Shown here: positions 10,331 through 20,237 of the stretch, piece by piece
How the letters are laid out: every line of letters begins with the position of its first letter
Numbering within the stretch: the first letter of the stretch is position 1
Assembly: GCA_900323505.1 (NCBI GenBank)
Contig: OOIN01000017.1
Span: 124,001-188,000 of the forward strand
DNA: 64,000 nucleotides
Source: Ustilago trichophora
Lineage: Eukaryota > Basidiomycota > Ustilaginomycetes > Ustilaginales > Ustilaginaceae
Reading direction: 5' to 3'
Program-made: the position numbers and the translations under genes
The notes under the pieces: model-generated
The model's database searches: none
The model's input: only the letters and a program-made list of their open reading frames with translations
Told to the model about the DNA's origin: nothing

Positions 10331-12128
10331 TCTGACGATTCAGAAGCCCGGAAGAGACGGAAAGTTGAGCGGCACAAGGCGAAAGTTTAAGGTTTCATAT
10401 CGTGGAGACGTTTGCTCGAGGTCGACAAGCACAAGTGTGAGCGATGAAGTGTTCAAGCCTTGAGCATGAGCATGAGCATGGGCATGAGGATGACTGAGCC
10501 GAGGTGCGAGTCCGAGCCGAGGATTCGTAGGTTGTGTGTGAGAGATGTAAATCCAAGTGGTGGGTTGCTGGAGCGAATGGCGACCGACGTGGTGGTGTGT
10601 TTGAAGTGGGAGGTACCACTTGAATGGTTTGATGCTGGGTAATGGTGTAAAGGAGAGATGCGAGATGGATTCGAGATGATGGATCTGACATGGAATGGAT
10701 GGCGATGAGAAGGATGACGACGACGCTTCAAGGCCAGCGGGGATGAGATCCAGAAAAGGAGCCAGGGTTTGAGTGTGATAGTGTCAGAGGCCTAAAAGAG
10801 TGGGGACAAGCCGTGACTACAAAAAACAAAAAAGTGGGGGGCGTGGGAATAAATAAAGTTAGCCATTCGGAGCATTTCCGAAGCCAGCTATTCGGTTGAC
10901 ATTGTCACGAAGCTCAGCTCGAGTGTCTGTATTGTCGGCACTGTCTGGGCCGATACTGTGGAATAAGGTTTCAAAGCACAAGATGCGTTTTCAGGGTCTA
11001 TCGTAGAGCGTAGAGCCGCTTGGGATGTGTGGGGTAAACGATTTGATTTTGATGGGGTTGCACAACAGACCAAGCTACACTACAGTACCGTACAGTACAG
11101 TACAGTACAGTACAGTACCATAAAGGACTAGAACTTGAGCGTTACAGTCTCTATACAGTGACAGCAGGCAGCTTACGTCGCTCTTTTCTCATTTATCCTT
11201 TCAACATCGCTGTTACGAGCTCGCTATCTTTGCCGTTTTCATCAGCCAAAAAGGAATGCTTACTCCTTCTCTTCCAAATTCTGTGCTCTTTTGCAACAGT
11301 CGGATTTCTTCAACCCATTGCTTCTCTCTTTGAGATAGGAGCTGGTAAGACAATAAATAGCACCACCATCTCAAACACAGTGTACTGTACAGTACAGTAG
11401 TAGAGTGATATCATGTCGTTAGAAAACACCATTTCACGCGCCAGTCTCGATGTCTAAATTCCATTTCTTTTTCCAAATGCGGCGGTAACACCTCGCACAA
11501 GCCATTTCTTTATTAACATTTTTTTCCATTTAACAAGGCTCGTGTGGTAACTTTTTTCTCCTTTTCTTTTCTTTTGATTTCGCAGCTCCACGGATGCTAT
11601 CAGCCGAAATCCGAAAAGCCAAAAGTGGTAACCTCAAGTTCCCACACCCTGACACCGCTCGCTATACAGTACAGTACAGTACATCCAGTACACTATGTCC
11701 TTCCCCACACTCCGCATAGCCGGTTCGTCTTCTGAAAGCCAACTCTTTCCCCTTTCCCGCGCCCGTGTGCTTGCTCGCTGTCACACCTAACGCCTAGCCC
11801 CAGAGTGCAACCTCCGCTCTCGCGCTTTTGCGCCAGCCTTTTTCTTTTCGATTGCACGCCAACTTTGTCAAGCTCATATCTGTTTTCAAATCATCTTTCT
11901 CCCTCTCTTAAGCTTGCCAACGACTCTTCTTGTCGTGCCACCACCTTCATCCCTTATCAGTCCTCATCTACTCTCCCGCGATACCTGCTACAGATTCGTT
12001 ACCAATTCGCAAAAAACACAAAGTACCGCGCCGCTCAATCTTGTCCTCTTCTCCTACAAGCCAATATCACCATCTCTTTTGCTGTAGACTCGCGCAGCAA
12101 CTTACACCCACACCCACACACACACAAC
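10331..12128. promoter_or_regulatory. Divergent intergenic region with TACAG/GTACAGTAC repeats
   Basis: About 1.8 kb between the divergent transcription-factor and SDR genes. Runs of overlapping GTACAGTAC / TACAG units occur at 11078-11119, around 11383-11400 and at 11666-11694. The open frame continuing upstream of the SDR start to 11805 is pyrimidine-rich leader sequence and probably not translated. No convincing gene is present. The function of the palindromic GTAC motif is unknown. Confidence 0.5.
11078..11119. repeat. TACAG pentanucleotide array
   Basis: About eight near-perfect 5-bp units (TACAG), one interrupted by CCG. The same unit recurs in two further intergenic spots downstream and in short form near 28025 and 28395, always outside coding sequence. 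Confidence 0.8.
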
Positions 12129-13100
12129 ATGAGCCTCAGTGTCAACTCGATCACCGAGCGTCTCGGCGGCTACTATACCCAGCTCACCTCGACCACCGCC
12201 GGCACTGCCGCATTGGCCGTCTTTGCTCTCTACGTCGTCCGCAAGTACTTCCAACGACGCAAGCGTCTTGCCGCCCGCAAAGCCTGGTCCAACACCACCC
12301 ATGAAGTCGCCGTCATCACCGGAGGCTCGGGCGGCATCGGTATCGAGGTAGTAAAGCGTCTCTCTGCAAAGGGCGTCAAAGTCGCCATCCTAGACCTCGT
12401 CGAACCCAAAGCCGGCATCCTCTCCAACACCGTCCGCTTCTACAAGACTGACATGACCGACTACGACAGCATCCTCGCTGCATCCAAATCCATCGAAAAA
12501 GACCTAGGCCCCGTCACCATCCTCGTCAACAACGCAGGCGTCGCCAACGACGGTCCCAGCATCCTCGAATTCGATCCCAAAAAAACCAAACTCACCATCG
12601 AGGTCAACCTCCTCTCCCACTTTTACACCCTCAAGATCTTCCTCCCACACATGATCCGCACCAACCACGGTCACATCATGTCGGTCGCAAGCGCAGGCTC
12701 CTTCATCATGCCCGCAGGAGGCGCAGACTACGGCGCAACCAAAGCCGCTCTCGTCTCCCTTCACGAAACTCTTCAGCTCGAGCTAGAGCTCCTCTACCAA
12801 CACCGTACGGGCGTACATTGCAGTATAGTTTTTCCATACTGGATTAAAACCAGTATGACTAGCGCCATATTCCAGCCGAAGTTCCACAACAAGATGATCG
12901 AGCCCTCCCTCGTAGGACAGAAGATGGTCGATCAGCTTTTGAGCGGGCAAGGAGGAAGTCTTTACATCCCCGGTTGGATCGGTAACTTGGCTTTCATCAG
13001 GGTCCTTCCTCATGCCATTCAACACAAGATCAGGATCAGGGGAACCCTCGACCTCGCCGCCAACAAGCGCGAAGACCGACCCAACCCTCCTATGCCTTAG
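12129..13100 (+). CDS. Membrane-anchored short-chain dehydrogenase/reductase
   Basis: 323 residues from the ATG at 12129, preferred over the open frame that reaches back to 11805 because the extension is low-complexity leader-like sequence. A hydrophobic anchor at about 25-37 precedes a basic stretch (RRKRLAARK). The classical SDR core follows: TGGSGGIG at 64-71 (NAD(P) binding), NNAG at 134-137, N160, catalytic S188, Y201 and K205 in YGATK. The layout matches retinol-dehydrogenase-like or 17-beta-HSD-like SDRs on ER or lipid-droplet membranes. The substrate is probably a lipid or hydrophobic alcohol/ketone, not determinable here. It is the last intact gene before the CpG-poor region. Confidence 0.92.
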   Translation: MSLSVNSITERLGGYYTQLTSTTAGTAALAVFALYVVRKYFQRRKRLAARKAWSNTTHEVAVITGGSGGIGIEVVKRLSAKGVKVAILDLVEPKAGILSNTVRFYKTDMTDYDSILAASKSIEKDLGPVTILVNNAGVANDGPSILEFDPKKTKLTIEVNLLSHFYTLKIFLPHMIRTNHGHIMSVASAGSFIMPAGGADYGATKAALVSLHETLQLELELLYQHRTGVHCSIVFPYWIKTSMTSAIFQPKFHNKMIEPSLVGQKMVDQLLSGQGGSLYIPGWIGNLAFIRVLPHAIQHKIRIRGTLDLAANKREDRPNPPMP

Positions 13101-13559
13101 ACGTCGATGCCTTCGTCTTTCATTCTCTTCTGCATCTCTTTGCACAGTTCAAACACAATACACTTCGATTGTCAATCAGCCACATCTGAGAACCGAGTCG
13201 TCTGTGCCCTATTTTCCTCTGCCTTGTGTGCGAAACTAGCGAATCCTCAACTGACACGATCCCACGGGCGGCACACAGCCTGGCTCTTCGAAATCTGTTC
13301 GTTGCATGGTCTCGCCTGCATGGATTCTCAACAACGGCTGCCAGTGAGCTTTCTATACCCGACAAGTTCGCCAAAGAAGTCAGCCATTGTACTGAGCTTT
13401 GTTTTTGAAGGATTGTGATCACTCGTCCAACAGGGCTGGCTCTGTCAACTTGCTTGCTGCCTCAATCACATTACCAACGTACTTGTTCAAGCCGGCAGGC
13501 ACAGTCCTTTCAAAATTGTCACGCAAACAAAAATCTGTCCAAGTTTTGAGCCCAATCAT
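13101..13559. other. SDR downstream flank
   Basis: About 460 bp with normal CpG content at first, fading into the CpG-poor block. No gene seen; it contains the presumed SDR 3' end. Confidence 0.4.
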
Positions 13560-14697
13560 CTACAATGCTATTCAAGGCCAAGAGAAGTTGCACAACCTAC
13601 TGGCAACTTTTCCCTTTGAGGCTTCTGGCTGACTTCAAGAGCCACAGTGTTGAACCTTGTTGATCTTATACAATAAACAAAAGTTGAACCACATTTATCA
13701 CAGCCAAAGAGTGCGCTATATACAAGTTGCAGATTTTGGGCACAACTTCTCCTGTGCATTTTTCAGTCAGACCTTTCTGACACATTGTATTTGCTCTGCT
13801 CTCACACAACATAATGTAGTTCTCAAACAAGTCCATCCACAGCAGCAACACATTCTGCTCTGTACTATCTTTGCTGACTCACTCAAACCAATGATTCAGG
13901 AATTCAAGCTCATCAACATTGAGTTACACTGTCCTTGACTCAAACTTAATGACACTGTCTGCAAGCATGCTCCACAATGTCAGGAGTTTTCCTCCTTTGG
14001 ATCCAGTTTGTTTTGACTGCATTATGGACACCACACTGTGCCAAGTGGTTGCAGAAGCATCTGCTATGTAAGGAGTGGCAGTTCTCACACTGACCTTGCT
14101 GCAGGTAGTCCTGCAGCTCCCTACACATGGTGCTGCCATTACTTGGTCACCGATAAATCTTGCCTGACCAAGGGACCCTTCCTGGAAGGCATCCTATGTT
14201 TCATGTATCACTTAAGTAGCTCATTTCAGCCAACAGAATTATTTGTGCATCATCTACAATTTCCCTGTGCTCTCCACCATATTCCACAACCTCTCTGTAA
14301 TGTTGCTCTCTCCATCAACCATGGCTGCTTGCCGATTTTCTGCATGGTAATTTTCCAGACCCCACAGCTCTAACTTGTCCTCATCACCCAAGGAAATTCA
14401 GGCACTGAAGGGGTTGAAACAGCAGAGGAAGTAAGCAAGCTGATGCCAGAAATTGCAAGGCTGGCAGGCGAACTAGACTCTAAGCTTTCAAGAGTTTGTC
14501 CTGAAGGCAATTTAGAAGCTATCAATTTTGAAGCTGGAACAAGTCTTCACAATGGGAAGCTTGCCCTTTGACTTGGTCTGTCCAGGGCAAATGCAACTTT
14601 CAGCTCTGCAGAGCCAAATCCTGTATTGCTTCTTGCCTCAGCACAAGCAATGCTGAACAAGACCTCAGCATGAGTCCCTGAGGAAGTCAGTAATCCT

Positions 14698-15141
14698 TTG
14701 TTAGAAGCAATTAAAGGAAAACCTGGCCCTTGCCTGTCAGCCTTGCATTGGATCCTTGATCAGAAGGAGAGGGAAGACTGGACCATTCAAGGCTTCTGTC
14801 CTGAGTGTGGCAAGGACCACCTGAAGAACTGTGATATCAGGACTTGTGTTGGGAGCTGGGTGGTTTGTCTCAAGAAGCATGGCTGGTATTTTTGCTATCT
14901 CTGCTCAACAGCAGTCAAGAAAGATGAACAAGCGGCACATGCGGCAAGCTGCCTGCACCGCCATGTCCAGCAAAAGCCAAGGTCTTTCTCACAACTCAGA
15001 GTTCAAGCCACTGTCAAGCAAAAAATTCAGGCGATGGAGGATGGAGCCTCACACATCCTCTATGTGAGATGGCTGGAAGAGCTGGAGCCCACCCTATTGG
15101 CAGCAGACAACCACTGCTATGTGTTGTACCTGTTGAACTGA
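14698..15141 (+). pseudogene. Gene fragment in decayed region, Cys/His-rich
   Basis: A 147-codon open stretch whose first codon is TTG, so it is not a complete gene. It contains several Cys/His pairs (FCPECGKDH, FCYLC, H and C later) that resemble zinc-binding modules, followed by the KQKIQAMEDGASHI segment shared with the fragment near 17.27 kb. CpG-poor like its surroundings. Family not recognised; probably the remains of a transposon protein. Confidence 0.35.
15007..15055 (+). repeat. Internal repeat of the decayed element, copy 1
   Basis: A 49-base segment closely matched at 17240-17288. Both read in frame as a K-x-K-I-x-A-MEDGASHI peptide, so the similarity exists at the protein level too. 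Confidence 0.65.
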
Positions 15142-15461
15142 TGGTGGCACATAGGGCTGGTTAGTGCACATACACACTGGCTTCTGGTAGAATGCAGGTT
15201 TTATTCCTCAATGGTGATGAAGTGGTGAGTAAGGACAGTGATGATGATGGATGTTCTTAACATAGAGACAACGGAACTGATAAATTACTTTTCTTTTGTG
15301 CAATCTACCCTGTGAAAACAAGACACGGGACATACAGATAGGGCGTGGGCCCCTATTGCTTCTTTGGGTACTGGCCATGTCCAGCATACCGGTACCATGT
15401 ATGCTAGATTGGCCTGATCAAGCCAATACAGCAGACAGGCATCCAACAATACCTGTGTCTG

Positions 15462-16013
15462 ATGCAATCTTGTGTGGATTGCATCCTCTCTGCAGATCCA
15501 GACACTTCAAGATTTGACCACAAAAGTCAGGGGGTAATCACAACATTCAATGGCCTTAAGGATTTTGCTCAACATCTTGGTGCAGATCATATTTGGACTA
15601 CAAAGGATTGTGGGGTGCCAACAGCAAGGGCAACACTGGACCAGCTCATTTTCCAAGGTGTTGACTTCTCCAAGGAGTTGCCATGTGGGGAGCATGGCTG
15701 CTTGGTGCACTTAACTGAACCAGAGGAGCATCTGCATCATTGGGCATTGGCTCATCAACTTCCTGTGCTGGTGAGCAACAATGGTGATCTGCTCAAGCTT
15801 GACAATGCCTGCAGTGCCCTCCTTCAAAATACAAACCCCACAATGTTCACCATCCCAACAGAAGATCAAGGCAAGGCATTCTGGCATCCATTCTTTTCAC
15901 TGAAAAGCCACAAAGGAAACGCTGCCCAAGTCCAGCTGAGCAAGGCACCACTTCAGCCTGGCAAGCTGTCACAGCATGCCAAGGCATGCGCAAAGGTGAA
16001 ATATGGGAAGTAA
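15462..16013 (+). pseudogene. Gene fragment in decayed region
   Basis: A 183-codon frame starting at an ATG, with Cys/His pairs (QSCVDCILS; GEHGCLVHLTEPEEHLHHW) suggestive of C2H2-like or recombinase-type zinc modules. It lies downstream of the 14.7 kb fragment in the same orientation and may be part of the same decayed element. The near absence of CpG means its codons have probably been changed by transitions. No function is assigned. Confidence 0.35.
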
Positions 16014-17239
16014 GTTGATACAACCAAATCAATGAAAGATGCAAATGGCACCCACATCCCTCACTCATTACACCTCAGCAAATTGGTCTATCCTAAAGTG
16101 GCTGAGGACTTCAAGGCAAAGCAATTTGTTGTGGCACAGCAGCAGTGTGGCCACTGCCAGATTTGATTGGACCACAGACCTCAAGGATGTCCACCAGTGA
16201 CATGCCTGCAATGGAATTGCTTGGGTGGAAAGACAAACAAATGTGTTGCATGCTCATTCCACGCACAATTGTGTGTATTTGGAAACAATACCAATACACA
16301 AGAGCGCTCTGGAGTTGGCCAGAGTGGCACGGAAAATTGGAGCGGTGGTAGCAACAGCAGCAGCAACAGTGACAGTGGCAACAACAGTGACTGCAATGAT
16401 TATAACAGAATTTCTAGCAGCTCCACTTTGCTTGCCCCAGGTCCAAGCAGGACCAGGACCTCTGAAGCTAAGGGAGCTGCAAATGCACAAAGGATTGCAG
16501 GCATCCAGGCTAGCTTCTGCAAGAAATGGATTGATCCCATCAGAACTTTGCACACTGCTGACAGCCAGACAGTGCCACATCATTTCTTTTTGACTGGCGT
16601 CAGATGAGAACATTGCACTTGGCTTGACACAAAGCCAATTGCACTTGCCAAGGAAGCCTGCTCACAATGTGTGACCTTGGATGCTGTGAAGCCTCAAGAT
16701 TTCCCAGCTATCCAGTGTCTTTGCTGGCTGGGCGGTTACAAAGGCAAAGTTCCGGAAAGGTGTGTCTGTTGCAAACTTCACAGCTGCAGTTGCTCCTATG
16801 AAGGGGTGCATTAGGTTGCTGATCCATCAATGGGCCATGCTGATGGACACAAAAAAGACAAGAGTGACTCCAACTCAGATGTGGTTTACATCAATTTGCA
16901 CAAGAGAGAAATCATTGTCATTATCAATTCAGAAGACAACACTATTGTAATTTCAAACATGGACAATTCAGCAAAAAGGGACAGCCAGAAGAGAAGCAAA
17001 CTGGAGGAACTGCCCACCCCTTTGCAATCTTGCAAGAGAAGTACAGTGCTTCAGGACAATGACAATCTATGTTTCCACTTCCAGTACTGCTGGCCAACCT
17101 ATGTTAGCATGATCTTTATTGGCAAAGAGCTGCAGCTATCCATTCTGTCACAAGCAAGGAAAGTTTGACATCAAAGTTCCTGTCTCATGCCAGCAAAATG
17201 CAGCACTCTCAAGCTGAGATCTATCCATCATGCTATTTT

Positions 17240-17288
17240 GCCATTGTCAAGCACAAGATCAAGGCCATGGAGGATGGAGCCTCACATA
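17240..17288 (+). repeat. Internal repeat of the decayed element, copy 2
   Basis: Partner of 15007-15055, with differences that are mostly transitions. It lies at the end of the first of two similar 3' parts (16600-17260 and 17780-18270). Confidence 0.65.
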
Positions 17289-18281
17289 TTGTTAGAAATG
17301 TAGGGTCCAGAAAACTGCTGTGGTTAGTACACTGGATAAGTGAGCTGAACCGCCTTTTTGCAGATGACTTTTGCAGGCTGAGATCAGAGTTTGCTCAGCA
17401 GGCATCTGGTTTTGGAAGCTTGCTGAGATCCAGATCCATAACAATAAAACTGCTCATTTTACACAACACTTTCCTTTGATGCTGTGGCAGAGGGGCAATG
17501 CAGAGGCTTCAAGAAGCATTAAAGGGGTGTGCTATGCTACAGTCTAGTTTAGAAAATTGCTTTGCAGTGTGTGATTTGTCTGTTACAATCACAGTGACTG
17601 AACACAAGCTCTTGAGTGACACAAGCAACAACCATGTGACACAGGCAAGCAAGCAAGACATGAGCAGACAAAGCTAGGCAGACAACATATGCATAAGATG
17701 ATCAGCCAGCCTTCGTGGGAAAGGGGTCTGTGAGAATCTTTAATAAGTGTTCAAAGCTATCGGTATGTCTCATCGGGTCTGTTTGTACAATCTGTAGATA
17801 GATTCATCCTACTGGGCTCAACACAAACCCATTTGCAGTTGCTGAGAAGCCCTGCATGTAGTGTCCATTTTCGAATGCTCTGAACCATCAAGATGTCACA
17901 TTGACCAATTGCAGTTGCTGGTAAGCGAGGCAGAAAGGTGGTACGCCAAGGATGATGTGTGTCTGAAGGCGGATTGCTGTGATATTAGACTCGCAGTGTG
18001 ACAACATTGTGACATGCACACGGAAAACGAGAAGAACGAGAAGCGCGAGGAAACGTCTACGTCCGTTCAACCTCTCAAGACAAGGACAGCGCTGTCAGAC
18101 AATGACGGTCGAGGCGATTGACCTCGACTATGTCACTGGGGGAGCAGTTGCATAGCCGAACCTCTCTAGTCCACTACCAGCCATGAAAGCAGCAACTGTG
18201 CGATCACACGCAGCACTCTCGAGCCAAGATTTATCCAATTCCATTGCATGCTCTACAGTCTACAAGCGCCTGTGCAACTTT

Positions 18282-19406
18282 TTACTTCTTCTTGATCAAA
18301 ACAAAGCACAATGGCCATCTCAAATGCAACTGCTGTACCTCTTTGCCACCGTTGGCCCTTGTCACTTCGGCTTTCAATTTTTCCAAGAAGCGATCTACGA
18401 CGTCTTTGCCTTTGTTGTTTTGCTTGTCGTCCTTGTGCTGTGCGAGGTAGGTGTGGGTTGCAGACCAGGTCCGGAGGTAGCTTGCCATTTGGTCCCAGGT
18501 GAGATGCTTGTCCATGGTTGCTTCTGCTTGGTTGCCTTCGAATTGTTGCACTACCTCGGGGGAGAGGCCGGGTGTGTTGAGGGGTGTGCTTGGGAGTGGT
18601 GGCCAACTGGACCAGATTTGGTCAGCTTCCAGACCGGAGGTGGAAAAAGTGCGTTTGAAGGCTGTGGTGTCGTCCCAGTGGGAGGCAATGTCGGGGTAGG
18701 TGGTGGGGAAAGGGACGGGTTCGAGACCTTGATTGACGATGGATCGACCTGGTTGTTCCCAATACTCGCCGATGGAGTCGATTCCATCGTTGTCTGTGGT
18801 GGATTCGGTTGGTGTGAGTCGCGGTGATCCTGGTCCATGGCCATCTCGCAGCGCAAATCGGTTGAGCAACCTTCTGGTGCTTGGAAAGTCGGGTAGGAAA
18901 AAGTCAGGATAGCCGTACAAACATACACTTCCTCCTGGCCTCACAACCCGAGTCAGCTCCTTCCAGAATTTGGGATAGTCAAACCAGTGCGCTGCCTGCC
19001 CACTTGTGACCAGATCCACACTGCTATCGGGGAGGAAAGAGAGCGATTCGGAGTATCCCTGCTTGTACTCGATCTTTCCCAGTGCACCTTTGGAGCCGTC
19101 GGAAGCGTGGGGGATGAGGTTGGACGGAAGATCAGGGGTCGAAGGCGTGATGGCAGCTTCGACCATCTTGGCGGATGGATCAAGCCCAATCACCCTGTCG
19201 AAATGGGGTAAGAGGGAGACGGTAGAGATGCCTGGTCCACATCCCAAGTCTAGAGCCAGACTGGAACCAGCTGGACTGGACGAAACAGCCGATGGTCGAG
19301 GGCCAAAGTGATACGTAAGCACTTTATCATGCACCCATTTCGGATAGGACGGACGAAAGGCCAGATACGCCGCTGCGTCGAATGTGGTTCGAGAGAACGT
19401 GGCCAT
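18282..19406 (-). CDS. SAM-dependent class I methyltransferase
   Basis: 374 residues. Motif I is ALDLGCGPGISTV (about 51-63) and is followed by VIGLDPSAKMVEAA (acidic residue binding the SAM ribose). SSVDLVTSGQAAHWFDYPKF and RVVRPGGSVCLYGY are the post-motifs of the methyltransferase-11 / trans-aconitate-methyltransferase-like group (yeast Tmt1 and Crg1 type). It is probably cytosolic with a small-molecule substrate, unknown here. An insert after about residue 195 carries low-complexity Thr/Asp sequence. The stop codon lies about 10 bp from the edge of the decayed repeat block, yet the C-terminus (WPLCFVL) looks natural for the family. Confidence 0.9.
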   Translation of the reverse strand: MATFSRTTFDAAAYLAFRPSYPKWVHDKVLTYHFGPRPSAVSSSPAGSSLALDLGCGPGISTVSLLPHFDRVIGLDPSAKMVEAAITPSTPDLPSNLIPHASDGSKGALGKIEYKQGYSESLSFLPDSSVDLVTSGQAAHWFDYPKFWKELTRVVRPGGSVCLYGYPDFFLPDFPSTRRLLNRFALRDGHGPGSPRLTPTESTTDNDGIDSIGEYWEQPGRSIVNQGLEPVPFPTTYPDIASHWDDTTAFKRTFSTSGLEADQIWSSWPPLPSTPLNTPGLSPEVVQQFEGNQAEATMDKHLTWDQMASYLRTWSATHTYLAQHKDDKQNNKGKDVVDRFLEKLKAEVTRANGGKEVQQLHLRWPLCFVLIKKK

Positions 19407-19718
19407 CGTTTGCCTTGCTTGCTGGTCGTACGTTGTTCTAGGGTGGTTGCACGTCGTCTAAGGTGCTTGCTCTTGCGATTCGTCCAAGATGCTTGCTATA
19501 GCTCTCTCTATGCGTTGCTAGTTGTTGCGCCTGTTGAATTTTGACGGAGAACGTGGTGGAAAGTAGCAAAGACTATATACCAAAGAAGTAGTAGGTTGGT
19601 CGGACAAGACGGTATCACACCCCCGCTTCTACCGGAACTACTATTCCTCTTGAAAGGCCGCACAGACGCGTTTCTCTGCGCAAAAATGGGCACAGCGTGG
19701 GGGGAAAGGGGGAACCAA

Positions 19719-19749
<31 letters not shown>

Positions 19750-20237
19750 ATTCATGGCCTGCGAGCCACGAGTCTGGAGTCTGTCGGCCATGCAATGCCG
19801 ATTTTGTTCCTCAAAAAACTTACCGCCGGAAATCGCTCTGTTTGACCCCCACACCGACGGCACGCAGCCTTTTGCCAGACTATGGCCGCCCAATTCCTCC
19901 GCTCAGAAATTATTGCGCCTGAAAATTCCGCCCGTCCTCCAAAAAGCGGTCTTCTCTGGTTGACTTTGCAATGTCGCTGCGGCTTTGTCGCCGTCTGCTT
20001 GGCGAGGCTTTCAAGGACGGCAATTTCGGACAAAGTGGATCTGGTCAGGGAAAGGGTCGATTGCAATGCGCGGAACAGAAAAATGCTGAATATGGGATGC
20101 GAGTGTATGCTGAAAACAATGCTAGGACGAACACGTTAGAAAATGCAAGATGCGAAGGAATGTAATGGGGTGTGGGTTCTACAGGGGCGAGGGAAAGGTT
20201 GTGAGGGAGCGCTTTGGTCGATATCCCTGTGATCGCC
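19407..20237. other. Intergenic region with A28 homopolymer
   Basis: About 830 bp containing the methyltransferase promoter and the downstream flank of the Atos-like gene. The only notable element is an uninterrupted run of 28 A at 19717-19744. No gene or RNA recognised. Confidence 0.45.
19717..19744. repeat. A28 homopolymer
   Basis: Twenty-eight consecutive A on the + strand following a G-rich patch. Could be a retro-insertion tail or simple slippage; no target duplication was recognised. Confidence 0.85.

Larger units (their letters stand above)
13560..18275. mobile_element. CpG-depleted, decayed repeat region (diverged copies of an unknown element)
   Basis: By eye this stretch has only about two dozen CpG up to 17.7 kb, against several per 60-base line in the flanks, and it is rich in CA and TG. 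That is the pattern left by long-term C-to-T change at methylated CpG. No intact gene is present, but gene-like pieces remain: 14698-15141 (Cys/His-rich, FCPECGKDH), 15462-16013, 16167-16607 (CLQWNCLGG) and 16830-17479. Pieces recur: MEDGASHI occurs near 15040 and again near 17275, and 16600-17260 is similar to 17780-18270. The nature of the element is unknown; no transposase or RT motif could be recognised. The block ends within about 15 bp of the methyltransferase stop codon. Confidence 0.6.

Noticed and set aside
11805..12128. N-terminal extension of the SDR to position 11805
   Set aside because: Pyrimidine-rich leader without conserved features; ATG at 12129 gives the anchor and SDR fold in the usual places.
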